From NCBI GenBank assembly GCA_027490155.1, contig JAIXYP010000005.1:124001-188000 (forward strand): 64,000 nt of DNA, in the 5' to 3' direction. This DNA is from Cytophagaceae bacterium. GTDB lineage: Bacteria; Bacteroidota; Bacteroidia; Cytophagales; Flexibacteraceae. Of the stretch, positions 1-9,700 are shown piece by piece. The notes beneath the pieces are model-generated. The model was not told the origin of the DNA. It did no database searches and saw only the letters and a list, made by a program, of their open reading frames with translations. How positions within the stretch are numbered: the stretch's first letter is position 1; every line of letters begins with the position of its first letter. Both the position numbers and the translations under genes were made by a program.

Positions 1-700
1 CAATGGGGCCCAAGGTCTGACCATTGATGCCTCTAGGCTCACCTTTCTCAAACTCGATGGTAATGTCTTGCTCCTGACTGGCAGTTTTGGTTGTTGGCCA
101 AGCCTCCTCAGGCAAGTATAGATGGCTTGTCAGGGTTTCAGCCCCTCCAACACTAGTACCCCATAGGCCTTTATTGACCGAATATTTGGCCTTGCTCCAA
201 TCTAGGACCACTCCTTTTTCGATTAAGTAATCAATTTCAGCTTGACGGCTTAGGCTCAAGGACCGAATAGGAGCAATGAGTTCCATCCCTGGGCATAGAA
301 TTTGGAACGCAAGGTCAAACCGGACTTGGTCATTGCCTGCCCCCGTACTGCCGTGTGCGATGGCATCGGCCCCAATCTCAATTGCGTATTCTGCAATGGC
401 TTTGGCCTGTGCGATGCGCTCGGCAGATACCGATAGGGGATAGGTATTGTTCTTGAGCACATTGCCTGCGATCAGGTACCGTACCACCTCTTGATAATAT
501 TTGGTGGTAGTATTCAAGCAAGTATAACTAGCCACACCAAGCAAATTAGCTCGGGCCTCTATAAGGGCCAGCTCTTCTGGCAAGAATCCACCTGTTTGAA
601 CCAGTGCGGCATGTACCTCATAGCCAAGCTCTTGACCAAGGTACTTAACGCAAAAACTGGTGTCAAGCCCACCGCTGTAGGCCAACACTACTTTTTTCAT
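1..700 (-). CDS. argG: argininosuccinate synthase, 3' end cut by window edge
   Basis: Joins citrulline and aspartate with ATP to make argininosuccinate, the penultimate step of arginine synthesis, in the cytosol. The reading frame opens with ATG at 700 and runs off the left edge without a stop, so about 233 of the roughly 400 residues usual for the family are present. Residues 7-15 read AYSGGLDTS, the P-loop of the N-type ATP pyrophosphatase fold. Further on, the segment ADAIAHGSTGAGNDQVRFD (around residue 115) is the citrulline/aspartate-binding region typical of ArgG. The upstream side is 375 bp of non-coding DNA with a possible -7 box at 925-932. The family assignment is secure; completeness cannot be judged. 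Confidence 0.95.
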   Translation of the reverse strand, partial: MKKVVLAYSGGLDTSFCVKYLGQELGYEVHAALVQTGGFLPEELALIEARANLLGVASYTCLNTTTKYYQEVVRYLIAGNVLKNNTYPLSVSAERIAQAKAIAEYAIEIGADAIAHGSTGAGNDQVRFDLAFQILCPGMELIAPIRSLSLSRQAEIDYLIEKGVVLDWSKAKYSVNKGLWGTSVGGAETLTSHLYLPEEAWPTTKTASQEQDITIEFEKGEPRGINGQTLGPI

Positions 701-924
701 TTGCTGAGATTGAAAGGGATTGGGAGGGCTGAATTACTGCGATAAAGACCGATGGATAGCTGCCAAACAATGGATTTGGTCTTAGCTTCACTGGTAGGGT
801 CTATCAAGATCTAAACTGGCTACTACATTCGGGTAGGCGAGATGGATGTTGGGGGCAGTAAACGTAATTAGAATCGCTGGTCGAGAACAATGCTCGCAAC
901 AGGTGTATCAGCCAACAGGCGAAA

Positions 925-932
925 CAAATGTA
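925..932 (-). promoter_or_regulatory. possible Bacteroidota -7 box for argG
   Basis: On the minus strand the bases read TACATTTG, an exact match to the Bacteroidota -7 consensus TAnnTTTG. I find no convincing TTG-type -33 element at the expected 19-21 bp spacing, so this is a half-match only. Transcription would start near 918 and leave a leader of over 200 nt before argG. Confidence 0.3.
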
Positions 933-994
933 ATAAACAAGTTGATTTTCTAAGTATTTATTTGAATTTGGGTTAACTTTTTGTCAAAATAACC

Positions 995-1040
995 AAAAAA
1001 GTAAACCTAGGCCCTAAATCTGTTCAGATCAAGGCCTAGG
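995..1040 (-). terminator. terminator of the tolC-like gene
   Basis: CCTAGGCC at 1006-1013 pairs with GGCCTAGG at 1033-1040, and an inner ATCTG/CAGAT stem extends the hairpin. Read leftward, the stem is followed by a T-rich tract (the A-rich run at 995-1005 on the plus strand). It lies about 35 bp past the stop codon of the leftward TolC-like gene. Confidence 0.7.
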
Positions 1041-1075
1041 CTCAGAAGGTCAAGGATATTACTTATGGCTCAGGC

Positions 1076-2554
1076 CTAAAATGCAAGCGGTTTTCCTAAG
1101 TAAAAATCCAGCACCTTAACTCGGAACAAATAATCATACTTGAACCGTATAAGATCTGTTTCGGCTTTGTTGAGGTTGGTTTTGGCTAAGGTATAGTCGA
1201 AAGCATTGAGGGCACCAGCATTATAGCGCTGCTCAGTGCTACGGAATGCCTCCCTTAGGCTCTCGACCTGCTTGACGTTTGCACTGAACCTACGGCTAGC
1301 AAGTTTGGCATCTAGCCAAGCCTGCTCTATGGTTTGGCGCAAAGTGTTACGGGCCGTTTCGGTGCTTAGCTCTGCATTCCTGACTGCTAGCCGCGCGTTC
1401 TGGACATTGTATTTGGTCTGAAAGCCATTGAAGATCGGAATACTAAGGTTCATTCCGGCCCGCCAGCTAAGGTTATTGTTGAGTTGGTCTCCCCAGCCAA
1501 TGTATTCGGAGCTAATATTAGGCGACGTTTGGCTGATGAAGGCTGTTGTGCTACCAGTGCCCGGGATTGTGATTGTAACGGGTATTTCGCTAGTAGTCGT
1601 CCCGTTGAAGGTTGATCGTTGGGCTAATTGCGAATAAGATGTACTGTAAGATCCACTAGCAGATAGCGATGGCATATAACCGCCTTCGGCACTACGGAGC
1701 GAAAACAATGCCTGCTCAACTCGCTCTTTGGCTGCCGTGATGCTAGGCTGCACACCTTCGGCATAGGCATAGACTTCTTGGGCCGAGCTACCAAAGTCCA
1801 TTACCTGGATTTTACTAATGTCAGGCGCCACGATGCTGAAGTTGGGGTCTGCAGCAGCTTGCATAAGTTGCTGGAGCTGCAGTATGGCAATATCAATGCT
1901 ATTTTGGGTCGTGATGATGTTCAGCTCCTCCGTTGCGAGTTGAGCCTTAATATTCAGGTAGTTGGCCTGGGGCAAAGAACCTGCATTGACCAGTTTTTCG
2001 GTACGGGCAGCTTGCTCGACGGTACTGGCAACTTGGAGATCGGCAACCTTGAGCTGCTCTTGAGCCGCCACAATGTTCAGAAAGGCCTGGGCAACGCGCA
2101 GCTTGATGTTTTGCTCTGCATCGAGTAGGTCAGCTCGGCTTGCTGCAACGCTACTAGCATTACGATTGATGTTGTTATAGGTCTGGAATCCGTTGAACAC
2201 ATTTACAGAGGAGCTAATAGAGTAGCTATTGCTACTAAATACCTGATTGCTAACGGTGCTATTCGTAAAAGGGTTGACCGAAAGACCACCACCATTGAGG
2301 CCGTATCCACCATTGGCGTTCACTGTTGGTAGCACGTTATACCGGCTTTGTTGATGCGTGTTTTCATTGGTCTTCACGCTGATCATGCTCTGCTTAAGCT
2401 GCACGTTGTTCTCGATTGCATAATCAACGCAGGCCTGCAATGTCCATTTTTTGCCTGGAGCCAACGGAGCGCTTGTTTGCGCAAAACTATTGGCAGAAAC
2501 AAACATCCCGCCCAAGAGGCTGAGGAAAAGAAACGTATTTTTGGCAGGGTTCAT
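1076..2554 (-). CDS. TolC-family outer-membrane efflux channel
   Basis: Outer-membrane channel subunit of tripartite efflux or type I export systems. The 492-residue product begins with a clear signal peptide (hydrophobic core FLFLSLLGGMFVSA, cleavage after SFA around residue 25) and continues with the alternating alpha-helical and beta-strand pattern of TolC, in two related halves. Helix-rich segments such as NIKLRVAQAFLNIVAAQEQL (residues about 140-160) and the RQTIEQAWLDAK segment of the second half are typical. Length fits the family. No inner-membrane pump or HlyD-type adaptor gene lies beside it. It sits 73 bp downstream of sdaAB on the same strand and may be cotranscribed with it; substrate unknown. 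A hairpin terminator follows at 995-1040. Confidence 0.9.
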   Translation of the reverse strand: MNPAKNTFLFLSLLGGMFVSANSFAQTSAPLAPGKKWTLQACVDYAIENNVQLKQSMISVKTNENTHQQSRYNVLPTVNANGGYGLNGGGLSVNPFTNSTVSNQVFSSNSYSISSSVNVFNGFQTYNNINRNASSVAASRADLLDAEQNIKLRVAQAFLNIVAAQEQLKVADLQVASTVEQAARTEKLVNAGSLPQANYLNIKAQLATEELNIITTQNSIDIAILQLQQLMQAAADPNFSIVAPDISKIQVMDFGSSAQEVYAYAEGVQPSITAAKERVEQALFSLRSAEGGYMPSLSASGSYSTSYSQLAQRSTFNGTTTSEIPVTITIPGTGSTTAFISQTSPNISSEYIGWGDQLNNNLSWRAGMNLSIPIFNGFQTKYNVQNARLAVRNAELSTETARNTLRQTIEQAWLDAKLASRRFSANVKQVESLREAFRSTEQRYNAGALNAFDYTLAKTNLNKAETDLIRFKYDYLFRVKVLDFYLGKPLAF

Positions 2555-2627
2555 ATTCGGTACTGGTGAGTTGTATGCGGGAATGGGTGGGTATTAGGTA
2601 CAGAATATAGGTTGGTTTAGTCTGGCG

Positions 2628-3302
2628 CTATCTTAGGTCGGAAAAGCTAATGACATCGTGTACCCAGCTCAGGGACTTAAGGTATTGGTTGGTTAAGGGG
2701 CGTAAAGGAGTGTCCATCTCGATCGTTAGGCAGGCAATATCATTACGCCCCTTACGCGAGCATGACATGGTCGCAATATTGCAATCGTCATGGCTTAATA
2801 CACTGCTGATGAATGCAATGCTACCTTTTACATCATCAGCTGTGATGATCAGGGTATTTAGTCCCGCAGAGAAGTTGGCCGTAAATCCGTTCACCTCCTT
2901 AATGTTGACTACCCCCCCACCTAGGCTTTCACCTAATACAGTGATGGATCTATCAACATGGCTACACTCGACCAAAATAGTGTTAGGGTGCATTGTGCTA
3001 GCATTACCGATGGGCTTAAACTTGTAGTCAATGCCAAGGTCGGTGGCAAGCGTTAGCGCCTCCCTAATCCTGAGATCATCGGTACGGTAGTCCATTAGGC
3101 CAGCCATAATAGCACGGTCAGACCCATGGCCTTCGTAGGTCGTTGCAAACGAGTTGTAAAACGTAATCTCGACCTTATCTGGAGACTGGCCCAATATGTG
3201 GTGCGCCACGCGACCTATCCTGACCACGCCCCCCGTATGAGAGCTACTAGGGCCGATCATGATGGGGCCTATCATGTCAAAAATACTGCTTCTTTCGGCC
3301 AT
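2628..3302 (-). CDS. sdaAB: L-serine dehydratase, iron-sulfur type, beta subunit
   Basis: Beta chain of the two-subunit iron-sulfur L-serine ammonia-lyase, which converts serine to pyruvate and ammonia. The first 150 residues form the SDH beta domain with the signature GPSSSHTGGVVRIGRVA (about residues 15-31). The C-terminal 75 residues form an ACT domain (begins near NTLIITADDVKGSIAFISS), usually a regulatory small-molecule fold. The alpha subunit, which carries the [4Fe-4S] cluster, is not encoded next door or elsewhere in the window, which is usual for the split form in some genomes but leaves the enzyme incomplete here. The ATG at 3302 faces the aminotransferase gene across a 190-bp divergent spacer. 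Confidence 0.92.
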   Translation of the reverse strand: MAERSSIFDMIGPIMIGPSSSHTGGVVRIGRVAHHILGQSPDKVEITFYNSFATTYEGHGSDRAIMAGLMDYRTDDLRIREALTLATDLGIDYKFKPIGNASTMHPNTILVECSHVDRSITVLGESLGGGVVNIKEVNGFTANFSAGLNTLIITADDVKGSIAFISSVLSHDDCNIATMSCSRKGRNDIACLTIEMDTPLRPLTNQYLKSLSWVHDVISFSDLR

Positions 3303-3492
3303 AGGGCTTAATTTGTGTTTTACTGTTAGGATTAATCTCTACTGCGGTGGGTTGTAGAAGGGCGCAATCAACCAAAACACCCTGCTAATTTCTACTTTGT
3401 AGTCCTTACTGACGTAGTCCTTAGGGATATGCGGATATATTACATCATAAACGGGCCAATTAGCAAGTACAGTGGCCTCCAAAGAACTAACT

Positions 3493-4344
3493 ATGCCACT
3501 GATTTTTGATGGACGCGAGACTGACAGCATCAACATTAGTCCTGAGGATAGAGGCTTACTCTACGGTGATGGGGTATTTGAGTCTATTATCATCTCTAAA
3601 GAGGACAAAGTGGATGCCTCTATACCATTTCATATTCACCGGCTTCAGCAGGGGTGTAACCTCCTGAAATTCGCGCATCCCGAAGGCCTTCCAAATGAAA
3701 CGGCGGTCCTGACGCAATACTTGCATGACGTAGCCTCCTTCCTATGTCCAGATGTCGAAGTTGTTCGGCTCCGACTTTGTGTTTGGCGCAAACCAGGTGG
3801 CCTATATACTCCGTGCACGAACGCTTCCCATTTTCTAATTACAGGTACTGAGTACCAACCAATTCCGTATAAGGCCGCCTACACTGGTATCGCAACCAGC
3901 GTAAGGCTAAGCAGCCAACCAATTGCGGCCTGCAAAACGATAAGCGCCCTCGCCTACGTTTTGGCCGCACAAGAAAGGGCCCAAAACAATTGGGATGAAA
4001 TCCTGATCAGGAATACCGAAAGTAATCTAGCAGAGGCTGGTAGTGCTAATCTCTTTTTTATAGACCAAGATGGGCAGATTATTGGCACTCCAGCCAACAA
4101 TGGTGCCATTGCAGGCGTGATGCAAGCCATGGTTATTGAGCACATGCGTCAAGCAGGCAAACCTGTCCTTTTCAAAAATGTAAGGGCACTTCGTCAACAG
4201 GACTTTATGGCTGCCTTTGTCACCAACGTGGCAGGGATCAAGTCCTTAACCAACATCGATGGGTATAAATTTGCTGAAAACCCTGAGGCAAAGGCAGTAA
4301 TCCAGGCATTACGTGATAAGCTGTGTCCTTATCAGCAAGCCTAG
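3493..4344 (+). CDS. class IV PLP aminotransferase / aminodeoxychorismate lyase-like
   Basis: PLP enzyme of fold type IV, the family holding branched-chain aminotransferase, D-amino acid aminotransferase and 4-amino-4-deoxychorismate lyase (PabC). The motif DRGLLYGDGVFES (about residues 18-30) is the family N-terminal signature. The PLP lysine is probably K148 in ACKTISALAYVLAAQE, and the following EILIRNTESNLAEAGSANLF segment is the cofactor phosphate-binding loop. At 283 residues the length fits. I chose the ATG at 3493 because the alternative GTG at 3472 adds seven residues outside the conserved core. Since pabB is also in the window (33132), PabC is an attractive role, but the sequence alone does not settle the substrate. 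Confidence 0.85.
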   Translation: MPLIFDGRETDSINISPEDRGLLYGDGVFESIIISKEDKVDASIPFHIHRLQQGCNLLKFAHPEGLPNETAVLTQYLHDVASFLCPDVEVVRLRLCVWRKPGGLYTPCTNASHFLITGTEYQPIPYKAAYTGIATSVRLSSQPIAACKTISALAYVLAAQERAQNNWDEILIRNTESNLAEAGSANLFFIDQDGQIIGTPANNGAIAGVMQAMVIEHMRQAGKPVLFKNVRALRQQDFMAAFVTNVAGIKSLTNIDGYKFAENPEAKAVIQALRDKLCPYQQA

Positions 4345-4388
4345 CAAGGAAGGAAGCCTGGTCTATCATTAGGATTACCTAAGTTATA

Positions 4389-5195
4389 TCAGTCAAAGCT
4401 ATTGACGTAATCTAGGAAGTTTTTGACCATCAATAGGGTTTCCTTTGGCCGCTCAAGCATACCCATGTGGCCTGTGTTGCTCAAGACCTGGATCATACTT
4501 TCATAAGGCAGGCCAAACTGTAGCATACTGTTCGTGAACGGGATGGCGGTGTCATTTTTGCCAGCGATCATCAAAACAGGGCAGGTTAATTTCTCAAGCA
4601 CCCGGCTGCGGTCCTTGCGGTCTCGCATCGCCTTTATGACCTCCATGACGGTTTCTTTGCTGGTTGCCTTCCCGATGTCAGTCAAGAATTTGATCTCATC
4701 CTTAAGGTCCTTGCGGCGTCCGTCAAAAAACAATGGTGTGAAGAATTGGTCTACAAACTCCTCAAGACCGTAGCGCTCAATGAACTCGATGGTTTTGTTA
4801 CGGGCTTGTTTTTTCTCAAAACTATCGTTCTGGGCAGTAGAGTGAAACAACCCAAGACCACGAAGGCGCTGAGGGAACTTCTCGGCAAAAGCCAAAGCAA
4901 CATATCCACCCAATGAGTGGCCAATCATGACGGGATGTTCAACACCGATCGTAATCAGAAAGTGGTACACTGCCTCAGCTAGGTCACCGATTGTGACGGG
5001 TGTGGTAAGAGGGGCGTTGGCGCCAAAACCTGGGAGGTCAAGGGCAATTATCCGGAAATGTTGGGATAATGGACCAACGAAGTCCCGCCACAACTCGCGT
5101 GACTCACAAAAACCGTGTATAAGGACGACTGGCATTCCCTCGCCTGCTTCTGTATAGGCAAGGGGCAGATTAAATTTGGGTGGTTCTTGGCTCAT
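4389..5195 (-). CDS. alpha/beta hydrolase
   Basis: Serine hydrolase of the alpha/beta fold, probably an esterase or related enzyme in the cytosol. From the ATG at 5195 it has 268 residues. Near the N-terminus VVLIHGFCESRELW gives the HG oxyanion motif. The nucleophile elbow is GHSLGG, with the serine around residue 95. An acid residue in AGKNDTAIP and the final histidine in SNTGHMGMLERP complete a plausible catalytic triad. A longer frame opens upstream at 5345, but those 50 residues lack family similarity and cross the promoter region shared with hemH, so I reject that start. It converges on the aminotransferase gene with a 44-bp gap. Substrate unknown. Confidence 0.88.
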   Translation of the reverse strand: MSQEPPKFNLPLAYTEAGEGMPVVLIHGFCESRELWRDFVGPLSQHFRIIALDLPGFGANAPLTTPVTIGDLAEAVYHFLITIGVEHPVMIGHSLGGYVALAFAEKFPQRLRGLGLFHSTAQNDSFEKKQARNKTIEFIERYGLEEFVDQFFTPLFFDGRRKDLKDEIKFLTDIGKATSKETVMEVIKAMRDRKDRSRVLEKLTCPVLMIAGKNDTAIPFTNSMLQFGLPYESMIQVLSNTGHMGMLERPKETLLMVKNFLDYVNSFD

Positions 5196-5215
5196 TTGAT
5201 TTCGTATTAGATTTG
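5187..5215 (+). promoter_or_regulatory. possible promoter for hemH
   Basis: TTG at 5187-5189 and TAGATTTG at 5208-5215 are separated by 18 bp, close to the Bacteroidota TTG-N19-TAnnTTTG layout. Transcription would begin around 5222, some 140 nt before the hemH start. The -33 element overlaps the first codons of the divergent hydrolase gene, which lowers confidence. Confidence 0.35.
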
Positions 5216-5360
5216 GCCCTATGTTGCACCTGTTCAAACAAAGGACATCTAGAGGCAGTTTCTGACAGTAAGTGTTATTGGCAGTTCTGGTCAAGAATCC
5301 CCCCCCCCTAGAAGCAGCAATTTCTGAAAAATAATCGGCCCACAAAGCCTTTTGCCATTT

Positions 5361-6503
5361 ATGTCTGATAACATTTCGTTGAGCCCATCACAGCAAACCG
5401 GTATTCTCTTGGTCAACCTTGGTACACCAGACTCGACCTCCGTGCCTGATGTACGGAAATACCTCAGGCAGTTCCTGATGGACTGGCGGGTCATCGATAT
5501 CCCGGCCATACCACGCTGGATTTTGGTGAACGGAATCATTGGCCCTTTTCGTGCGCCCAAGTCCGCAAAGGTTTATCGCAGTGTCTGGACGCCAGAGGGT
5601 TCACCCTTGATGGTCTATACCCAGTCCTTCAAGGCTAAGTTAGCCAAGGCTCTCGGACCCGAATATGTAGTCGAGCTAGGAATGCGGTACCAGAGCCCAA
5701 GTGCCGAAAGTGCCCTTGAGAAATTCAAAAACAAGGGCTTTGAACGCATAGTCGTCGTGCCTTTGTTCCCTCAGTATGCTTCTGCATCATCCGGATCTGT
5801 CCATGACGAAGTCATGCGCTTGGTCCGGAATTGGCAAATTGTGCCAGAGATCGTGATGTTGCATCAGTTTTTCGCTCACCCTGGATTCCTAAATGCTGTG
5901 ACTCAAGTTTGGGCTGATTACTTTGAAGCAAAACTTAAGGTCCAGCTACCTGTAGATCAATATTGGACCAGTCAGCAACTCCAGAAAGATGAAAAGGGCC
6001 ATGACCATGGCTACCAACATGTCGTTTTCAGCTACCATGGCCTACCCGAGAGGCAAATACGCAAAGGGGATTGCAGCAACGGAGGTTGCCTATCTGCCAC
6101 CTGTTGCGATACGCTCAGAGCCGACAACCGCAGCTGCTATCGGGCCCAGTGTTTTGCCACCACTCGCTTACTTGTCGCCAAATTAGGCATCCCAGAAGGT
6201 AGTTATACTACCTGTTTTCAGTCCCGTCTCGGCAATGACCCTTGGATCAAACCGTACACCGATGATAAAATCGAGGAACTTGCCAAAAGTGGTGTCCATC
6301 GGGTTTTGGCTCTAAGTCCCTCCTTTGTTTCTGACTGCCTAGAGACCATTGAGGAGATTGGTGTGGAGTACAAAGAAAAGTTTGAAGAGGCTGGCGGCCA
6401 TGTCTGGGATTTGATCCCTTGTGTCAACGATCATGACAGTTGGGTCGAGGGTATGGCTGACCTGCTCAGGACCTACAAACCTGCTCACTTTTTGGTAGGT
6501 TAG
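5361..6503 (+). CDS. hemH: ferrochelatase with internal cysteine-rich segment
   Basis: Inserts ferrous iron into protoporphyrin (or coproporphyrin) in the last part of heme synthesis. The N-terminal GILLVNLGTPDS is the family hallmark. The conserved histidine is H226 in SYHGLPE, and the glutamate helix is SDCLETIEEIG. Length, 380 residues, is somewhat above the bacterial norm. Between residues 238 and 285 seven cysteines cluster (KGDC, GGC, ATCC, SC, QC, TTC). A described class of bacterial ferrochelatases has an internal multi-cysteine segment that binds a [2Fe-2S] cluster, so an iron-sulfur cluster is a reasonable inference. Start chosen at ATG 5361; a TTG nine bases upstream is less likely. 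Divergent from the hydrolase gene. Confidence 0.95.
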   Translation: MSDNISLSPSQQTGILLVNLGTPDSTSVPDVRKYLRQFLMDWRVIDIPAIPRWILVNGIIGPFRAPKSAKVYRSVWTPEGSPLMVYTQSFKAKLAKALGPEYVVELGMRYQSPSAESALEKFKNKGFERIVVVPLFPQYASASSGSVHDEVMRLVRNWQIVPEIVMLHQFFAHPGFLNAVTQVWADYFEAKLKVQLPVDQYWTSQQLQKDEKGHDHGYQHVVFSYHGLPERQIRKGDCSNGGCLSATCCDTLRADNRSCYRAQCFATTRLLVAKLGIPEGSYTTCFQSRLGNDPWIKPYTDDKIEELAKSGVHRVLALSPSFVSDCLETIEEIGVEYKEKFEEAGGHVWDLIPCVNDHDSWVEGMADLLRTYKPAHFLVG

Positions 6504-6728
6504 GGTTCTATTGATCGACAAGTGATGCTTTATTAAGAACTAAACTGATGATTTAGCGGACAAAATTGCATTGTTGATAACCTTGGGTTGATATGTTACC
6601 TATAGTATTCGCATTAGCTTAATCTTAATTTCAAGTTAAGGCAAGCTGCCAATGCCACCTTTGTATGGTCAGAAATCAGTGTGTAGGTGTGCCTATACAC
6701 TGCCTCCAAAGCTGACAAATCTGGGTGT

Positions 6729-9700
6729 ATGAAACATGTTTTACAAACGATTTCCTTTGCTGCCTTGCTCCTAACATTTTTTGCCTCAATGCAGGCTAGG
6801 GCAACAGTTTATTATAGCAAATCCACAGCAACCAACTTTAATACCCTCTCACAATGGGGCGAAAACACTGATGGTACTGGCACCGCACCAACAGCAATCA
6901 ACAATACCCATGACTTTGTTGTAGCCAATGGTGCTGCCATCACGACCAGTGCCACCGCTAGTGTCCGTCGCCTCACAGTTTCAGCTGGTTGTTCCTTAAC
7001 TGTCAGCCACTTGATTACTGTTCAGACCTCAGGTAACAATGGCCAATTTAACCTCAATGGTACCCTGATTTTTAATACCGCAATCACCGCTAGTGCAGGG
7101 TCCTCCTGGTCCACTACTCTGTTCGGAGGTACGACAGTGATAGGTGCAGCTTCTGTTTTTGTTGTCCAATCCATCGGGACTGCACCAAATACTGGAACAT
7201 CTTTGAGCAGCGTATCAATCACTGGCAATAGTTGGGGGACATTTATTTGGACGTCTAACAGTTTTGGTAGCTCATCCCTTAATCTGACCTTGCCTTCCGG
7301 AACAACCTTTAACGGTAAGTTTCAAATCAACCAAAGTGGTACTCGAAGCAACACCATTGTTCGGCTTGCAGGTTCTGGTGGTAGTCAAAACTTTACCTTT
7401 AAGGATGATTTTGATATTGCCAATGGTTCGTTTGAGATGACTAACTCTGGTTCTGGTAATACCTATAACTTCGAAAAGGGATTTCTAGTAAGCTCTACGT
7501 CCGTGTTCGCTAACGGTACAACCAATGGTTCTACCTATAACTTCAATGGTTCTGATTGTCAATGGACTGTCAACTCCTACGGGACTAATAGTACCAGTAT
7601 CGTTATTGCCTCATCTGCCAAGTTGACATTAAATACCAATCTCGCCGTTGCTTCAAGTAGGACTTTGACAGTTAACGGTAGCCTCGATGCCAAAACTGCT
7701 GTTATCAGCGGTTCTGGTGCCTTTACCTTAGGGTCTACCGGCACAATGATCTCAGCCAATGTAAATGGCTTCAGGACTTCAGCCTCAAGTGGAAGCGTGC
7801 AGGTCTCGGGTACGCGTACTTGGAACGTAGCTTCCAAATATGAACTCAATAGTGCAGTTGCCAACCAGAACGCTGGGTTTGTCACGCATCCGACTACGAG
7901 TGGTGATGTCTTGATGGCCAATTTGACTGTTAGTAACAGTGCTGGTTTCGTAGTCACACTTGACGCGGATGTTGCTATAAGTGGCCCAATGACAGTTTCA
8001 GCTAATGCCATTATCCGAACCGAAGATGGCGTAAACATCAAAAAAGGAACTGGAGGTACTGTTGTCCTCAATGGTACCATTCAGGTTGGTGACGATGATG
8101 GCTTTGCGGGTGGTGCAAGTGCTGGTACCAATGTATCTGGATATAATGTTGGGGATATCACTATCGGTTCAGCATCTACTGTAAACTATCGAGGTGGTTC
8201 TCAGGTCGTCACTAGCTATACCAGCTATAACAACCTGTCAGTCACAACATCTGGGACTAAGTCTTCGGATGGGGACATCACTGTGGCAGGAACCTTAACT
8301 GTTAGCTCTGGCACATTCAACTATAATGATGACGATGTTACGGTTTCTACTGGCCTGGCCTCTGGTGGGGCACTAGCCGACAATAGCAGCTCTAGTTTCA
8401 TCATCGGTGGTAATACAGGCGCTATGAACTGGCCCTTCGCCTCAACTTTAGCAGGCGGCTTAACAATTAATAGAACCGGTGGCTTGAGCCTAGGTGCCAA
8501 CCTAACAGTTGGTAGTGTGACGGCCCTGACTAGTGGTGGCATTACCCTCAATAGCCAGACTTTGACCCTCAATGGGCAAATCACTGGTACCAATGCCATC
8601 ACCGGTAGTACAACTGCAGGTCTAACAATTGGCGGCACTGGTACCATTTCTGCCTTCGCCACACCTACTCAATTGGCTACATTGTCTGTTAGCCCAACAT
8701 CAGCGCGTTCCTTGGTCCTGAGCCAAGGTCTCACGATCGCAACCTCATTGACTGTGGGTGCTAATGGGATACTATCGGTTGGAAATAATACGCTGAACTT
8801 AGCTGGGACTTTTGCAGCTACTTCAGGCGCGATTCTGACTTTGGGATCGACTTCAGGAGTTTTGGGCGTGACAGGATCCAGCACTACCTTAAGTTTCCCT
8901 GCTGCTATAACATCGATAACTAATGGCACCGTCTCCATATCAAGGCCTAGCGGTATTACTCTCAATGCTGACCTTGCATTGAATAACCTATCATTTGCAG
9001 GGGGAGGGCTAGACTTATCAGGGGATAAGCTGATCATTAATGGAAATTTTAACGCCTCTAGCGGTGTTTTTACAGGCTCCAACTCCAGCAAACTCGATAT
9101 TCTAGGATCAGGAACGCTTACTTCTGCACTGACGTTTGACCAAACTGGCAATAATGGCAACCTTAATCAGCTAACCATCAATCGCAGCTCTGGGCTAGTC
9201 ACTTTGGGCTCCAATCTTGGCATTTCCGGTGGCTCCAATCTATTGACCATCACCGCTGGAACGCTTAATGCTTCAACATTTACTCTTGGTAGTGGCAGCA
9301 GCAACCTAACCATGACTGGTGGGACCTTACAACTAGGCAAACTGCTTACTACCTTGCCCGAAATAGATGGCACCATCACCCTGTCATCTGGCAGCACAAT
9401 TGAGCTTAACGGTGCAGGTAACCAAACGGTTAGAGGTGCCCGCAATTACCAAAACCTAACCTTGAGCGGTGGTGGTACCAAGTCCTTTTCGTCCGCCATC
9501 ACCTCAGCAAACAAAATTTTTGGGACCCTTACCATAGCTGGGGCTACAACGATTGTGGATGTGGCTAATACAGCAACTGGCGGCAATTATGACGATGCCA
9601 CTGCTACCAACTTTACGATGACTGGTGGTGAGTATAGGACGAGCAATTTGTCGCTCACTGTACCAGTCATGTCAGGGACCTATAACATCACAGGAGGCAA

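Larger units (their letters stand above)
701..1075. other. intergenic region between tolC-like gene and argG
   Basis: This 375-bp stretch separates two leftward genes. It holds the terminator of the TolC-like gene (995-1040) and a possible -7 promoter element for argG (925-932), which would give argG a long leader of a little over 200 nt. I see no open frame, tRNA or recognisable riboswitch in it. Confidence 0.6.

Noticed and set aside
256-745. Open frames on both strands overlapping argG
   Set aside because: They overlie the clear argG frame, which has a P-loop and family motifs, and have no features of their own.
7577-9445. Long open frames on the minus strand inside the giant surface gene
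   Set aside because: They arise from the biased Thr/Ser/Gly codons of the real gene, and their translations are low-complexity Pro/Val/Leu runs with no family likeness.
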